From Cyanomargarita calcarea GSE-NOS-MK-12-04C (GTDB taxonomy: Bacteria; Cyanobacteriota; Cyanobacteriia; Cyanobacteriales; Nostocaceae): a DNA stretch of 64,000 bases. The stretch lies in assembly GCA_019359595.1 (NCBI GenBank), contig JAHHGZ010000003.1, positions 186,001 to 250,000 of the forward strand, given 5' to 3'. Below the pieces are notes generated by a model. That model did no database searches. It saw only the letters and a program-made list of their open reading frames with translations, and had not been told where the DNA came from. The position numbers and the translations under genes were made by a program. Positions 18,168-28,366 of the stretch are shown in pieces. Numbering within the stretch: position 1 is the first letter of the stretch; each line of letters opens with the position of its first letter.

Positions 18168-18947
18168 ATGCTAAATCAAAAATCCCACATTTCTAAAGTT
18201 CAAACAGTTTCAGAGAGAGCAACCTCTGGTTACATCCACTCAGTCGAAACTTGTGGTACAGTTGATGGCCCCGGCATTCGCTTTGTCATATTTACCACAG
18301 GCTGTCCCCTCCGTTGCCTTTACTGCTGCAATCCAGATTGCCGTTACCTCGAAAATGGCAAAAAAGTCAGCGTTGATGAGTTGATGGTAGAAATCCAGAA
18401 ATATACCTCCTATATGAAAGCTTCTGGTGGGGGTGTGACAATTAGCGGGGGAGAACCTCTATATCAACCTGAATTTATTCGGGAGATTTTCCGACGCTGT
18501 AAAGAGTTAGGAATTCATACAGCTTTAGATACCTCTGGATTTTGCGATTTAGAAGTAGCTTTGCCAGTGTTAGAATTTGTGGATTTAGTACTTTTAGATA
18601 TTAAATCTTTCGACCCTGCAATTTATACAAAAATTACCAGCGTTTCCCTTGAACCAACGCTTATTCTTGCCAAGTACTTGAGTAAAATAAATAAACCAGT
18701 TTGGATTCGATTCGTTTTGGTTCCCGGTTTAAGTGATGATTCAGAAAATATTGAGGGATTAGCGAATTTTGTCACCACGCTGAAGAATCTAGAAAAGTTA
18801 GAAGTTTTACCGTTCCATAAAATGGGTGAATATAAATGGCAAGAATTAGGCTATGAATACCAGCTTAAAGATACCCCAACTCCGACTGCTGAAGAGTTAA
18901 AAAAAACCTTAGATATTTTCAGAATGAAAGGGATTCGAGCAGTTTAA
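18168..18947 (+). CDS. pflA: Pyruvate formate-lyase activating enzyme (radical SAM)
   Basis: This radical SAM enzyme installs the glycyl radical on pyruvate formate-lyase. The protein has 259 residues. The iron-sulfur motif is GCPLRCLYC (C-x3-C-x2-C) near residue 45, after the family lead-in VDGPGIRFVIFTTGC. The SAM-binding GGEP appears in TISGGEPLYQPEF near residue 100. Later strand motifs (LDTSGF, LLDIKSF, FVLVPGLSDD, VLPFHKMGEYKW) match the PFL-AE family. Its substrate protein, PflB, is encoded on the opposite strand at 25848-28076 and carries the same promoter type. OsmC follows after 38 bases. Confidence 0.95.
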   Translation: MLNQKSHISKVQTVSERATSGYIHSVETCGTVDGPGIRFVIFTTGCPLRCLYCCNPDCRYLENGKKVSVDELMVEIQKYTSYMKASGGGVTISGGEPLYQPEFIREIFRRCKELGIHTALDTSGFCDLEVALPVLEFVDLVLLDIKSFDPAIYTKITSVSLEPTLILAKYLSKINKPVWIRFVLVPGLSDDSENIEGLANFVTTLKNLEKLEVLPFHKMGEYKWQELGYEYQLKDTPTPTAEELKKTLDIFRMKGIRAV

Positions 18948-18985
18948 ATTCGATGTCCTTTATGAAAAAGAATTAGGAGGGCTTT

Positions 18986-19399
18986 ATGCAAGTCAAAATT
19001 AATTATGAAGGAAAGTTACAGTTTAAAGCCACAGCTAGAAATCATTTGATAATTGGCGACCAACCGGAAGAAAATGGTGGCGAAGATAAGGGAATGACAC
19101 CTACTGAATGGTTTTTAGCATCCCTTGGTAGTTGTATCGGTTTTTATGCGGTTAAATATTTACAATCCCGAACTCTAGATTCTACAGGTCTTTGCATTAC
19201 TGTGAATGCGGATAAATCGATTAAACCTGTAGCACATTTGGACAATTTTCAAGTTGACGTAAGCCTACCTAATTCTCTGGACATGAAGCATAAACTAGGC
19301 TTACAACAAGCAATTGAAGCTTGCCTAATTCATCAAACGTTAACACAATCGCCGCAAATCACAACCCGCATTATTACAATTCCTACGTTAGTGAGGTAA
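18986..19399 (+). CDS. OsmC/Ohr-family protein
   Basis: This is a 137-residue OsmC-like protein, a family of thiol peroxidases that reduce organic hydroperoxides. The first redox Cys is in PTEWFLASLGSCIGFYA near residue 48 and the second in QAIEACLIHQTL near residue 112, the usual spacing for the family. The Shine-Dalgarno is AGGAGG 6 bases before ATG 18986. It lies 38 bases downstream of pflA and 199 bases upstream of adhE, so a peroxide-detoxifying activity may protect the oxygen-sensitive PFL system; that role is inference. Confidence 0.88.
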   Translation: MQVKINYEGKLQFKATARNHLIIGDQPEENGGEDKGMTPTEWFLASLGSCIGFYAVKYLQSRTLDSTGLCITVNADKSIKPVAHLDNFQVDVSLPNSLDMKHKLGLQQAIEACLIHQTLTQSPQITTRIITIPTLVR

Positions 19400-19402
19400 A
19401 TG

Positions 19403-19576
19403 AAGGAAGAAGGAAGAAGGAAGAAGGAAGAAGGAAGAAGGAGGAATTCATGCAATTGGTGGGGGATTTAAACTCGGCACCTCTATCGACCAGCAATCTA
19501 CGACTTGGTGGGGGACACCGGACGAGTTTGGCTTGAAGGCGCGAAGACTTCAACATATCTTTCTTCTTCCTTCGTT
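19403..19576. repeat. GAAGGAA heptamer repeats flanking a short segment
   Basis: Right after osmC, a run of about six GAAGGAA-type heptamers (about 19401-19443) begins. A shorter complementary run (TTCTTCTTCCTTCG) ends near 19576 before the adhE gene. The roughly 115 bases between have no clear gene. The same arrangement, an inverted pair of these heptamer runs, occurs at 50544-50888 and 60422-60641. Confidence 0.6.
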
Positions 19577-19598
19577 AAATCATTATTTGAGGTAAATT

Positions 19599-22286
19599 AT
19601 GCAAATTACTAACATCCAAGAATTAGAAACCCTGATTCAACGTGTCAAAGTAGCACAAGAAAAATATGCAACTTATTCTCAAGAACAAGTAGATTTTATA
19701 TTCAAACAAGCAGCCTTAGCCGCTAATGTCGAACGGATTCCTTTAGCTAAATTGGCAGTGGCGGAAACCGGAATGGGTATTATTGAAGATAAAGTCATTA
19801 AAAACCACTTTGCTTCTGAATATATCTACAACAAATACAAGAACGAAAAAACTTGCGGTGTAATTGAAGAAGATAAATCATTCGGAATTCAAAAGATTGC
19901 CGAACCTGTAGGTATTGTGGCAGGTATTGTTCCTGTGACTAACCCTACATCAACTACTATTTTCAAAACTTTACTCACACTCAAGACCCGCAACGGCATT
20001 ATTTTCTCACCTCATCCAAAGTCGAAGGAATGTACAGTTGCTGCCGCAAAAATTGCCCTTGAGGCTGCTGTCGCTGCAGGGGCACCACAAGATATTATCG
20101 GTTGGATTGATGAACCAACTGTGGAATTATCAAAAGCCTTGATGCAACACCCCGAAATCAAGCTGATTTTGGCCACGGGTGGTCCAGGTATGGTGCGTGC
20201 AGCTTATTCTTCCGGACATCCGTCGTTGGGTGTTGGTGCTGGCAATACTCCTGCGGTGATTGATGCAACCGCAGATATTCAAACCGCTGTCAGTTCAATC
20301 TTAATCAGTAAAACCTTCGACAATGGCATGATTTGCGCTTCTGAACAGTCGGTTATTGTTGTTAATGATATTTACCAGCAAGTTAAACAAGAATTCATCT
20401 GTCGTGGTGCATATTGTCTCGACAATGAGGAAAAACACAAGCTTGGTAATTTGATATTAAAAGAGGGACGATTGAATCCAGCAATTGTGGGACAATCAGC
20501 AGAAACCTTAGCAAAAATAGCAGGTATCGAACTCAAACGTGAGGTGCATGGCTGTGGAACAGATACTTATTGTCCCTTACCCAGCAGCTATAAAGTTTTA
20601 ATTGGCGAAGTTGAAATGATAGGTGCTGCTGAACCTTTTGCCTATGAGAAACTATCACCTATTCTGGCAATGTATCGAGCCAAGAATTTTAATGAAGCAG
20701 TAGAAAAGGCTGAACATTTGATTGAATTTGGAGGCCCAGGGCACACCTCTGTACTTTATACAAATCCAGCCAATATGGATAATATTGCTTATTTTGAGAA
20801 CAGAATGAAGACGGGAAGAGTATTAATAAATACGCCTTCTTCACAAGGTGCAATTGGTGATTTATACAACTTCAAGCTCGACCCTTCCTTAACTTTAGGT
20901 TGCGGGACTTGGGGTGGTAATACTATTTCTGATAATGTCGCACCACATCATCTTCTCAATATCAAAACGGTGTCGGAACGAAGAGAAAATATGTTGTGGT
21001 TCCGGGTTCCACCGAAAATTTACTTTAAAAATGGATGTTTGCCTGTTGCATTACGCGAATTAGCGGGTAAAAAACGGGCTTTTATCGTTACCGACAAGCC
21101 TTTATTTGATTTGGGAATTGTAGATAAAGTTACCCAAGTTTTGGATGAAATGGGTGTTAAACATGACGTATTTCACGATGTCGAACCTGACCCCACACTT
21201 TTAAATGTTAACAAAGGATTAGCTTTACTTAACAGCTATCAACCCGATGTGATTATTGCCATTGGTGGTGGTTCGCCGATGGATGCAGCCAAGGTAATGT
21301 GGTTGATGTACGAACAGCCAGATATTGAGTTTGAAGGCTTGGCAATGCGGTTTATGGATATCCGCAAGCGGGTGTATGAACTGTTACCACTGGGACAAAA
21401 AGCCATGCTGGTAGCGATTCCCACCACTTCAGGTACTGGTTCGGAAGTGACACCATTTGCCGTGGTTACTGACGATCGCGTGGGGATGAAGTACCCCTTA
21501 GCAGATTATGCCCTAACGCCAAATATGGCAATTGTAGACCCCGATCTCGTGCTGAATATGCCGAAGAAATTAACGGCATACGGTGGTATCGATGCATTAA
21601 CTCATGCTTTGGAATCTTATGTATCCGTAATGGCAACTGAATTTACAGATGGTTTGGCATTACAAGCGATCGCATTACTAATGGAATATCTACCCAGTGC
21701 CTACAAAAATGGCGCAAAAGACCCAGAAGCAAGGTCCAAGGTTCATTATGCCGCAACAATTGCCGGGATGGCTTTTGCAAATGCTTTCTTGGGTGTTTGT
21801 CACTCAATGGCACATAAACTCGGGGCAACTTTCCACGTACCACATGGGTTAGCAAATGCTCTATTAATATCCCATGTAATTCGCTACAACTCTACAGATA
21901 TTCCCTTTAAGCAAGCGATTTTCCCGCAGTATAAATATCCCCATGCCAAACAACGTTATGCACAAATCGCCGATTTTCTAAATTTAGGTGGCAATACACC
22001 CGATGAAAAAGTCGTAAGGTTGGTGGAAGTGGTAGAAAATTTAAAGCATCAAGTCGATATTCCGCAAACAATCAAAGAAGCTTTGGGTGATGAAGATAAA
22101 GAATTTTTCACTAAGGTTGAAAAAATGGCAGACCAAGCATTTGATGACCAGTGTACGGGTGCAAATCCTCGCTATCCATTAATTAACGATTTAAAAGAAT
22201 TGTATATCTTAGCGTATCGAGGTTGTCGTACAGATGCGGCACCATATCACCCAGAAGAAAACTTATTCGCAACTACCAACAGTTAA
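19599..22286 (+). CDS. adhE: Bifunctional aldehyde/alcohol dehydrogenase AdhE
   Basis: This 895-residue fusion enzyme reduces acetyl-CoA to acetaldehyde and then ethanol, regenerating NAD+. The N-terminal aldehyde dehydrogenase domain (about 1-440) carries the catalytic Cys in FDNGMICASEQSV near residue 245 and the motif ATGGPGMVRAAYSSG. The C-terminal iron-type alcohol dehydrogenase (about 455-880) shows IIAIGGGSPMDAAKVMW, AIPTTSGTGSEVTPFAV, metal ligands in DALTHALESYVS and the GVCHSMAHKLGATFHVPHGLAN motif. Length and order are those of fermentative AdhE. It follows pflA and osmC on the same strand and is probably in their operon. AdhE enzymes form spirosomes; the residues for that cannot be judged by eye. 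Confidence 0.96.
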   Translation: MQITNIQELETLIQRVKVAQEKYATYSQEQVDFIFKQAALAANVERIPLAKLAVAETGMGIIEDKVIKNHFASEYIYNKYKNEKTCGVIEEDKSFGIQKIAEPVGIVAGIVPVTNPTSTTIFKTLLTLKTRNGIIFSPHPKSKECTVAAAKIALEAAVAAGAPQDIIGWIDEPTVELSKALMQHPEIKLILATGGPGMVRAAYSSGHPSLGVGAGNTPAVIDATADIQTAVSSILISKTFDNGMICASEQSVIVVNDIYQQVKQEFICRGAYCLDNEEKHKLGNLILKEGRLNPAIVGQSAETLAKIAGIELKREVHGCGTDTYCPLPSSYKVLIGEVEMIGAAEPFAYEKLSPILAMYRAKNFNEAVEKAEHLIEFGGPGHTSVLYTNPANMDNIAYFENRMKTGRVLINTPSSQGAIGDLYNFKLDPSLTLGCGTWGGNTISDNVAPHHLLNIKTVSERRENMLWFRVPPKIYFKNGCLPVALRELAGKKRAFIVTDKPLFDLGIVDKVTQVLDEMGVKHDVFHDVEPDPTLLNVNKGLALLNSYQPDVIIAIGGGSPMDAAKVMWLMYEQPDIEFEGLAMRFMDIRKRVYELLPLGQKAMLVAIPTTSGTGSEVTPFAVVTDDRVGMKYPLADYALTPNMAIVDPDLVLNMPKKLTAYGGIDALTHALESYVSVMATEFTDGLALQAIALLMEYLPSAYKNGAKDPEARSKVHYAATIAGMAFANAFLGVCHSMAHKLGATFHVPHGLANALLISHVIRYNSTDIPFKQAIFPQYKYPHAKQRYAQIADFLNLGGNTPDEKVVRLVEVVENLKHQVDIPQTIKEALGDEDKEFFTKVEKMADQAFDDQCTGANPRYPLINDLKELYILAYRGCRTDAAPYHPEENLFATTNS

Positions 22287-22373
22287 TCCCAACTGAGGAC
22301 TAGTACTCCACCGCACTCGCTTTGATGGGAAACAGCTATTACTGGTAAACTGATCTAAAAGGGTGTATTTCCA

Positions 22374-22590
22374 ATGACAAAAAAATACGAGCGTTAATTT
22401 AACTGCATCGGAAAAAGCTGATTTAGAGACGTTAATAAATAAGGGTACAAGTACAACAAGGGTGATTACACGGGCACGTATACTTAGTCTGGCATAGGAA
22501 GGTAAATCTGATTCACGTATTGCTGACAGCTTAAAAGTTGGAGTCTCAACTATAGAACGAATAAGGAAAAAATTTATTTTATTAGGTTGA
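22374..22590 (+). pseudogene. IS630-family transposase fragment
   Basis: From ATG 22374 the translation, read through a few stops, gives LTASEKADLETLINKGTST, TRVITRARILSLA and KSDSRIADSLKVGVSTIERI, the helix-turn-helix start of IS630-type transposases found in cyanobacteria. At least two in-frame stops break it, and the catalytic part is absent. It occupies the 430-base gap between adhE and the acetyl-CoA synthetase gene; the rest of the gap (22591-22716) holds GC-rich repeat sequence (GAGACGGCTGGCTTCGCC) and the start region of the next gene. Confidence 0.75.
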
Positions 22591-22716
22591 CCTTCTTGAA
22601 AAATCTCTTCTTCTTTCTCTCTTCCTTCGCGTCCTTTGCGTCTAAGCCGAGACGGCTGGCTTCGCCTACGCGGTTCAATCCTTCCCCCTCATAACTAATG
22701 TGGTTAAGTACTAAAT

Positions 22717-25482
22717 ATGCAAAAGTCTATAACAATCGCAAGCGATCGCGCTTATGATATTCTTCGCTCAGAACATCACCCCCTTGATGTAATCTTCAAC
22801 CCAAAAGCGATCGCTGTAATTGGTGCAAGCGAAAGAGAAAATAGTGTTGGACGGATTGTGCTGTGGAACCTCATTCGCAACCCCTTTGGCGGTACCGTAT
22901 TCCCAGTCAATCCCAAACGTCACAGCATTCTAGGTATCAAAGCTTACCCAAATATTGCTGCCGTTCCAGAAGCTGTAGATTTGGCAATTATTGCTACACC
23001 CGCATCTACTGTTCCCGGTATAGTTAGCGAGTGCGTTGATGCAGGTGTGAAGGGGGCAATTATTCTCTCTGCAGGATTCAAGGAAATAGGTGCAGTCGGT
23101 GCAGACTTAGAACAGCAGGTATTAAAAGAAGCCCGTCGAGGCAAAATCCGCTTGATTGGACCCAACTGCTTGGGTGTAATTAATCCCCATACTAATTTAA
23201 ATGCTACCTTTGCCAGCAGTGTGGCGCTACCTGGGAAAGTCGGTTTTATCAGCCAAAGTGGGGCATTATGTACAGCGATTTTAGACTGGAGCTTCCGGGA
23301 AAATGTCGGGTTTAGCTCCTTTATTTCCATTGGTTCGATGCTTGATGTCGATTGGGGTGATTTAATCGAATACTTAGGTGATGACCCAAGTACTGAAAGT
23401 ATTGTGATTTACATGGAATCCATTGGTAATGCCCGGTCATTCCTCTCAGCAGCGCGGGAAGTTGCCCTTACCAAGCCGATAATTGTTATTAAAGCCGGTC
23501 GCACCGAAGCCGCAGCCAAAGCCGCAGCCTCGCACACAGGAGCCTTGGCGGGGAGCGATGCGGTGTTTGATGCAGCGTTGCGCCGATGTGGGGTGTTGCG
23601 GGTTAATAGTATCTCCGATTTATTTGATATGGCAGAGGTATTAGCCAAACAGCCTCGTCCAGAGGGGCCACGATTGACAATTATTACCAATGCTGGGGGA
23701 CCTGGAGTTTTGGCTACTGATGCATTGATAACTGATGGGGGAGAACTGGCGGAACTATCTCAGGAAACTTCCGATGCGCTCCATCAAATCTTGCCAGCTA
23801 ACGGCAACCACAGCAACCCCATCGACTTGCTAGGAGATGCGGACCCAAATCGTTATGCCCAAGCATTAGATATTGCCGCCAAAGACCCGAATAGCGATGG
23901 TTTGCTGGTCATTCTTACACCCCAAGCGATGACCGATCCCACCCAAACAGCACGCTTGTTAAAACCTTATGCCAAGATTGGAAAACCCGCGATCGCCAGT
24001 TGGATGGGGGATGCTGATGTCAATGCAGGTGCGGAAATTCTCAACCAAGCTTCAATTCCCACATTCCCGTTTCCAGATACGGCTGCACGGGTATTCAACT
24101 ATATGTGGCGTTATAGTTATAACTTGCGTGGTTTGTATGAAACTCCCGTACTTGCCAATCAAGAAGTTGATATTTCTAATCGAACTTTAGTCGAAACAAT
24201 AATTCAAAAAGCACGCCAAGTGGGAAGAAGTTTATTAACAGAGGTGGAGTCAAAAGAAGTACTTGCAGCTTACGGAATCCCAACTGTGGAAACGCTGTTA
24301 GCAACGACTGTAGAAGAAGCGGTTCAACAGGCCGATCGAATCGGTTATCCGGTCGTTATCAAGGTATATTCTCACACAATCACTCATAAAACTGATGTTG
24401 GGGGAGTGCATTTAAATTTATGCTGTGGTGATGCAGTCAGGGAAGCCTATAATGCCATTCAAACTTCCGTGACAAACAAAGTTGGTGCAAGTCACTTTGC
24501 TGGGGTAACTATTCAGCCAATGCTTGATTTAAAAAATGGCTACGAATTAATTTTAGGTAGCAGTATCGACTCCCAATTTGGGCCTGTGTTGCTTTTTGGT
24601 ACGGGGGGACAGTTGGTTGAAGTGTTTAAAGATAGAGCATTGGGACTGCCTCCACTCAATACTACCCTGGCACGGCGGATGATGGAACAAACCAGGATTT
24701 ACAAGGCATTACAGGGAGTAAGAGGTCGGAGGGCCGTTGATTTAGAAGCTTTAGAACAGCTTTTGGTACGTTTTAGTCAATTAGTGGTTGAACAACCTTG
24801 GATTAAGGAAATTGATATTAATCCCCTTTTGGCACAGGAGATTAAAAACGAAATCACTCAAAACTCTTTAATTGCCCTTGATGGACGGATTGTGCTTCAC
24901 GATTTAGATGTTAAACAAGAGCAATTACCAAAACCAGCGATTCGCCCTTATCCTACACAGTATGTTTCATCTTGGAGAATGGGAAATGGCATGGAAGTGA
25001 CAATTCGTCCCATTCGTCCGGAAGACGAACCGTTAATGATTCAATTTCACAAAACTTTATCAGAAGAAAGCGTCTATTTTCGATACTTTCATTTAATTAA
25101 ACTCAGCCAACGCATTGCCCACGAACGTCTCACCCGTCTGTGTTTTATCGATTATGACCGAGAAATGGCACTGGTAGCTGATTATAAAAATCCCAAAACA
25201 GAAACACGGGAAATTTTAGCAGTTGGTAGGTTAAGTAAATTACATGGAACTAACGAAGCGGAATTTGCTATTTTGGTAAGCGATCGCTTTCAATGTCAAG
25301 GATTGGGAACGGAGTTACTCAAGCAACTGCTACAAGTGAGCCATGACGAACAACTTAAGCAAATTAGCGCAGATATGCTAGCTGATAATTTTGGTATGCA
25401 ACGAGTTTGTCAGAAACTTGGTTTTCGTATCGAACGCACAGGTGAATCAACTGTAGTTAAAGCCAAAATCGATATCAAATAA
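22717..25482 (+). CDS. ADP-forming acetyl-CoA synthetase with C-terminal GNAT domain
   Basis: This is a 921-residue fusion. Residues 20-480 form the CoA-binding and succinyl-CoA-synthetase-like part ([33 protein letters not shown]) with the catalytic His in [13 protein letters not shown] near residue 271. Residues about 490-715 form the ATP-grasp part ([22 protein letters not shown]). Residues about 755-921 are a GNAT acetyltransferase (RIRPEDEP-like start, then [16 protein letters not shown]). The first two parts can turn acetyl-CoA, ADP and phosphate into acetate, CoA and ATP, the energy-yielding step of acetate fermentation. The GNAT tail could acetylate proteins. PatZ-type acetyltransferases share this layout but lose the catalytic His, which is kept here. 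It is convergent with pflB. Confidence 0.9.
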   Translation: MQKSITIASDRAYDILRSEHHPLDVIFNPKAIAVIGASERENSVGRIVLWNLIRNPFGGTVFPVNPKRHSILGIKAYPNIAAVPEAVDLAIIATPASTVPGIVSECVDAGVKGAIILSAGFKEIGAVGADLEQQVLKEARRGKIRLIGPNCLGVINPHTNLNATFASSVALPGKVGFISQSGALCTAILDWSFRENVGFSSFISIGSMLDVDWGDLIEYLGDDPSTESIVIYMESIGNARSFLSAAREVALTKPIIVIKAGRTEAAAKAAASHTGALAGSDAVFDAALRRCGVLRVNSISDLFDMAEVLAKQPRPEGPRLTIITNAGGPGVLATDALITDGGELAELSQETSDALHQILPANGNHSNPIDLLGDADPNRYAQALDIAAKDPNSDGLLVILTPQAMTDPTQTARLLKPYAKIGKPAIASWMGDADVNAGAEILNQASIPTFPFPDTAARVFNYMWRYSYNLRGLYETPVLANQEVDISNRTLVETIIQKARQVGRSLLTEVESKEVLAAYGIPTVETLLATTVEEAVQQADRIGYPVVIKVYSHTITHKTDVGGVHLNLCCGDAVREAYNAIQTSVTNKVGASHFAGVTIQPMLDLKNGYELILGSSIDSQFGPVLLFGTGGQLVEVFKDRALGLPPLNTTLARRMMEQTRIYKALQGVRGRRAVDLEALEQLLVRFSQLVVEQPWIKEIDINPLLAQEIKNEITQNSLIALDGRIVLHDLDVKQEQLPKPAIRPYPTQYVSSWRMGNGMEVTIRPIRPEDEPLMIQFHKTLSEESVYFRYFHLIKLSQRIAHERLTRLCFIDYDREMALVADYKNPKTETREILAVGRLSKLHGTNEAEFAILVSDRFQCQGLGTELLKQLLQVSHDEQLKQISADMLADNFGMQRVCQKLGFRIERTGESTVVKAKIDIK

Positions 25483-25540
25483 TTGGTCTTGCTGATTTGA
25501 TGTATGATATCGCGTTCGGTCGATTAACCGTAAGCTATTT

Positions 25541-25564
25541 AGTTACAATTCATGAATTGTAACT
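25541..25564. repeat. Perfect 24-base palindrome
   Basis: The half AGTTACAATTCA is followed immediately by its exact inverse, giving a 24-base perfect palindrome. It lies between the convergent acetyl-CoA synthetase and pflB genes and could form a cruciform or stem in either transcript. No T-run follows, so a standard terminator is doubtful. Confidence 0.6.
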
Positions 25565-25577
25565 ACGTTATATTACA

Positions 25578-25675
25578 ATACAGTTCAGTTAAGGAATTAG
25601 TGGTGAAAAATGTAATGTTCAGAGACGTAACAGTGCTACGTCTCTACAACGATTTCGGGCTTAACTGAACGGTAT
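25578..25675. repeat. MITE-like element with ATAC(A/C)GTTCAGTTAAG ends
   Basis: The left end ATACAGTTCAGTTAAG and the inverse of the right end, ATACCGTTCAGTTAAG, form a 98-base element. The interior has AGAGACGTA...TACGTCTCT, itself an inverted repeat. It is noncoding. Confidence 0.65.
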
Positions 25676-25694
25676 TGCGTTATATTATGGTCGT

Positions 25695-25844
25695 CTAAGT
25701 ACAGAAGAGCATAAATTCGTAGCGTTTTTAAACGCAGTAGGCGCTGTACGCCTTCTGTGTAGGGTAGGACACTGAGGAAAGCGCACCAGGTAGCAGAGTT
25801 TTTTTAAGAGGATTCGCTACGAAGTTGCGAAATTCTGTACTAAG
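25695..25844. repeat. 150-base inverted-repeat element abutting pflB
   Basis: The ends CTAAGTACAGAA (left) and TTCTGTACTAAG (right) are near-perfect inverses, and inner TTCGTAGCG / CGCTACGAA pair as well. The element ends 3 bases before the pflB stop codon. With the palindrome and the 98-base element to its left it fills the whole gap between the two convergent genes. Confidence 0.6.
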
Positions 25845-25847
25845 CTG

Positions 25848-28076
25848 CTAAAACCGTTCGTGGAAAGTCCGCTTAACCACATCCAACTGCTGTTCCCTAG
25901 TCAACTTAATAAAATTCACCGCATAACCAGATACCCTGATAGTAAGCTGCGGATATAACTCAGGTCGATCCATCGCATCTAGCAACATCTCCCGGTTCAT
26001 AACGTTTACATTTAGATGGTGTCCTGAGTCGTGGAAATAACCATCGAGCATACCGACTAAGTTATTAACCTGGTCTTCCTCAACTTTACCTAACGCCGAT
26101 GGCACAATCGAGAAAGTATTGGAAATCCCATCCTGACATTGGTCGTAGGGTATTTTAGCAACCGAAGCTAGAGATGCGATCGCTCCTTTTGTATCCCGTC
26201 CGTGCATGGGATTTGCCCCCGGTGCAAAGGGTTCTCCGGCTTTCCTCCCATCGGGTGTATTACCTGTCTTCTTGCCATAAACTACGTTTGAGGTAATGGT
26301 TAACACTGACTGGGTAGGTATGGCGTTGCGATAAGTCTTATATTTGCGAAGTTCGTTCATGAACCTGGTAACTAAATGTACCGCAATATCATCAACTTGG
26401 TCATCGTTGTTGCCGTATTTTGGGAAATCTCCCTCAATTTGGTAATCTACTGCTAACCCGGCTTCATTCCTCAACACTTTGACTTTCGCATATTTAATTG
26501 CAGACAAGGCATCTGCAACCACCGACAACCCAGCAATACCGCAAGCCATTGTCCGGAAGACATCTCGGTCATGTAATGCCATCTCTAACCGCTCGTAGCA
26601 GTATTTATCGTGCATATAATGGATGACATTGAGGGTATTGATGTAGGTTTTTGCCAACCATGCCATCATTCGCTCAAACTTGCTCCAAACCTCGTTGTAG
26701 TTTAAATACTCCGAGGTGATAGGTGCAAACCCAGGTGCAACTTGTTCACCAGAACTTTCATCTTTACCACCATTGATGGCATACAACAAGCATTTAGCTA
26801 AATTGACACGGGCACCAAAATACTGCATTTGTTTGCCAATTCGCATTGCCGAGACACAACAGGCGATCGCATAATCATCTCCCCAGTAAGGACGCATCAG
26901 ATCGTCGTTTTCATACTGAATAGAACTAGTACTTATGGATACCTTAGCGCAGTAATGTTTAAAGTTATCTGGCAAGCGTTCCGACCACAACACCGTCAAA
27001 TTGGGTTCTGGTGCTGCTCCCAAATTATCTAATGTGTGCAACATCCGAAAACTCGTTTTTGTTACTAACGGTCTGCCGTCTTCACTTATACCGCCGATGC
27101 ATTCGGTCACCCAGGTGGGGTCACCAGAAAATAGCTGGTTGTAGTCGGGTGTCCGCAAAAAGCGTACCATCCGCAGTTTCATCACAAAGTGGTCGATGAG
27201 TTCTTGCAATTCCGATTCAGTTATTTTGCCTTGTTGCAAATCACGTTCAAAGTAAATGTCGAGGAACGCAGAAATTCGTCCGATTGACATTGCTGCACCG
27301 TTTTGTTCTTTCACTGCTGCAAGATAGGCAAGATAAAGCCACTGCACAGATTCTTTAGCATTGGCTGCAGGATGGCTAATATCAAAGCCGTAGCTAGCAG
27401 CCATTTCTTTGAGTTCAAAAAGTGCTTTAATTTGCTCAGAAATCTCCTCCCGCAGACGAATTATGTCTTCGTCCATCACATTCAGATCGAGGGATTCGAG
27501 TTGTGCTTTTTTGTCTTCAATTAGACTATCAACTCCATACAACGGCACTCGTCGATAATCACCGATGATTCTTCCCCGTCCGTAAGCATCAGGTAAGCCA
27601 GTAACAACGCCATAATGCCTTACCAAGCGCATTTCACGGGTATAGGCATCGAATACTCCATCGTTATGGGTTTTGCGGTATTTGGTAAATATCCCTGCGG
27701 TTTGGGGATTTAGTTGATAACCGTAGGCTTCCAGTGAATCTTTGACTACACGAATCCCACCAAAGGGCATAATGGCGCGTTTGAGCGGTTTTTCAGTTTG
27801 CAAGCCGACAATTTGCTCTAACTCACGGTTAATGTAGCCGGGATGATGAGAGGTAATAGTGGAAACAACTTCGGTATCAGTATCTAAAATGCCTTTTTCC
27901 CGCTCAACCTTCATCAATTCTTTGACTTGATTCCACAGTGCTTGGGTTTTTTCAGTAGCACCTGTTAAGAAAGATTCGTTTTCTTCGTAAGGAGTGTAAT
28001 TTTTTTGGATGAAGTCGCGGACATTAACTTCCTTCATCCATTTACCCAATTTAAAGCCATGCCATTGTTCCAACAT
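25848..28076 (-). CDS. pflB: Pyruvate formate-lyase
   Basis: This glycyl-radical enzyme splits pyruvate with CoA into formate and acetyl-CoA and works only without oxygen. The protein has 742 residues, close to the 760 of E. coli PflB. The adjacent catalytic cysteines lie in [25 protein letters not shown] near residue 406. The radical-bearing Gly is in the C-terminal [14 protein letters not shown] near residue 714. Other family motifs include [13 protein letters not shown] and [20 protein letters not shown]. Its activase is pflA on the other strand. The promoter motif lies about 220 bases upstream, leaving a long leader. PFL is uncommon in cyanobacteria. Confidence 0.97.
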   Translation of the reverse strand: MLEQWHGFKLGKWMKEVNVRDFIQKNYTPYEENESFLTGATEKTQALWNQVKELMKVEREKGILDTDTEVVSTITSHHPGYINRELEQIVGLQTEKPLKRAIMPFGGIRVVKDSLEAYGYQLNPQTAGIFTKYRKTHNDGVFDAYTREMRLVRHYGVVTGLPDAYGRGRIIGDYRRVPLYGVDSLIEDKKAQLESLDLNVMDEDIIRLREEISEQIKALFELKEMAASYGFDISHPAANAKESVQWLYLAYLAAVKEQNGAAMSIGRISAFLDIYFERDLQQGKITESELQELIDHFVMKLRMVRFLRTPDYNQLFSGDPTWVTECIGGISEDGRPLVTKTSFRMLHTLDNLGAAPEPNLTVLWSERLPDNFKHYCAKVSISTSSIQYENDDLMRPYWGDDYAIACCVSAMRIGKQMQYFGARVNLAKCLLYAINGGKDESSGEQVAPGFAPITSEYLNYNEVWSKFERMMAWLAKTYINTLNVIHYMHDKYCYERLEMALHDRDVFRTMACGIAGLSVVADALSAIKYAKVKVLRNEAGLAVDYQIEGDFPKYGNNDDQVDDIAVHLVTRFMNELRKYKTYRNAIPTQSVLTITSNVVYGKKTGNTPDGRKAGEPFAPGANPMHGRDTKGAIASLASVAKIPYDQCQDGISNTFSIVPSALGKVEEDQVNNLVGMLDGYFHDSGHHLNVNVMNREMLLDAMDRPELYPQLTIRVSGYAVNFIKLTREQQLDVVKRTFHERF

Positions 28077-28296
28077 ATTTTTTAATTTTCCCCAGTACTA
28101 TAAGGGATAAAAATAGGGTGAAAAGGTCGTATTTTTTTGTTGGAGGTTACACTTGATTCAACTATGACAACTAAAATCATATTAAGTCCGGCTAATCACT
28201 TACGATTAAAAATTCGACCTGTCCGGTGTGTCTCTCCATCTTTGCGTCGTTTTTATCGTAAGTATTTAGGCGAATCTGATATCAGTCTCAACTCTA

Positions 28297-28329
28297 GTTA
28301 TAGACAAAGAACTTGAGGAAGTTGTGAAG
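28297..28329 (-). promoter_or_regulatory. Fermentation-type promoter of pflB
   Basis: On the minus strand, half-sites CTTCACAACTT (28329-28319) and CCTCAAGTTCT (28318-28308) are followed after 5 bases by TATAAC (28302-28297). The layout is the same as before ppsA and pflA. Transcription would start near 28290, giving a leader of about 210 bases. Within that leader ACTTACGAT (28198-28206) and its inverse ATCGTAAGT (28255-28263) could form a stem. Confidence 0.78.
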
Positions 28330-28366
28330 ACGCAGTTAAGATTGATTGGTCACTCTTTCAGATACT

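Noticed and set aside
28164-28316. 50-codon plus-strand frame in the pflB leader
   Set aside because: The GGAGG is 17 bases from the ATG, the frame overlaps the pflB promoter on the other strand, and no family is recognised.
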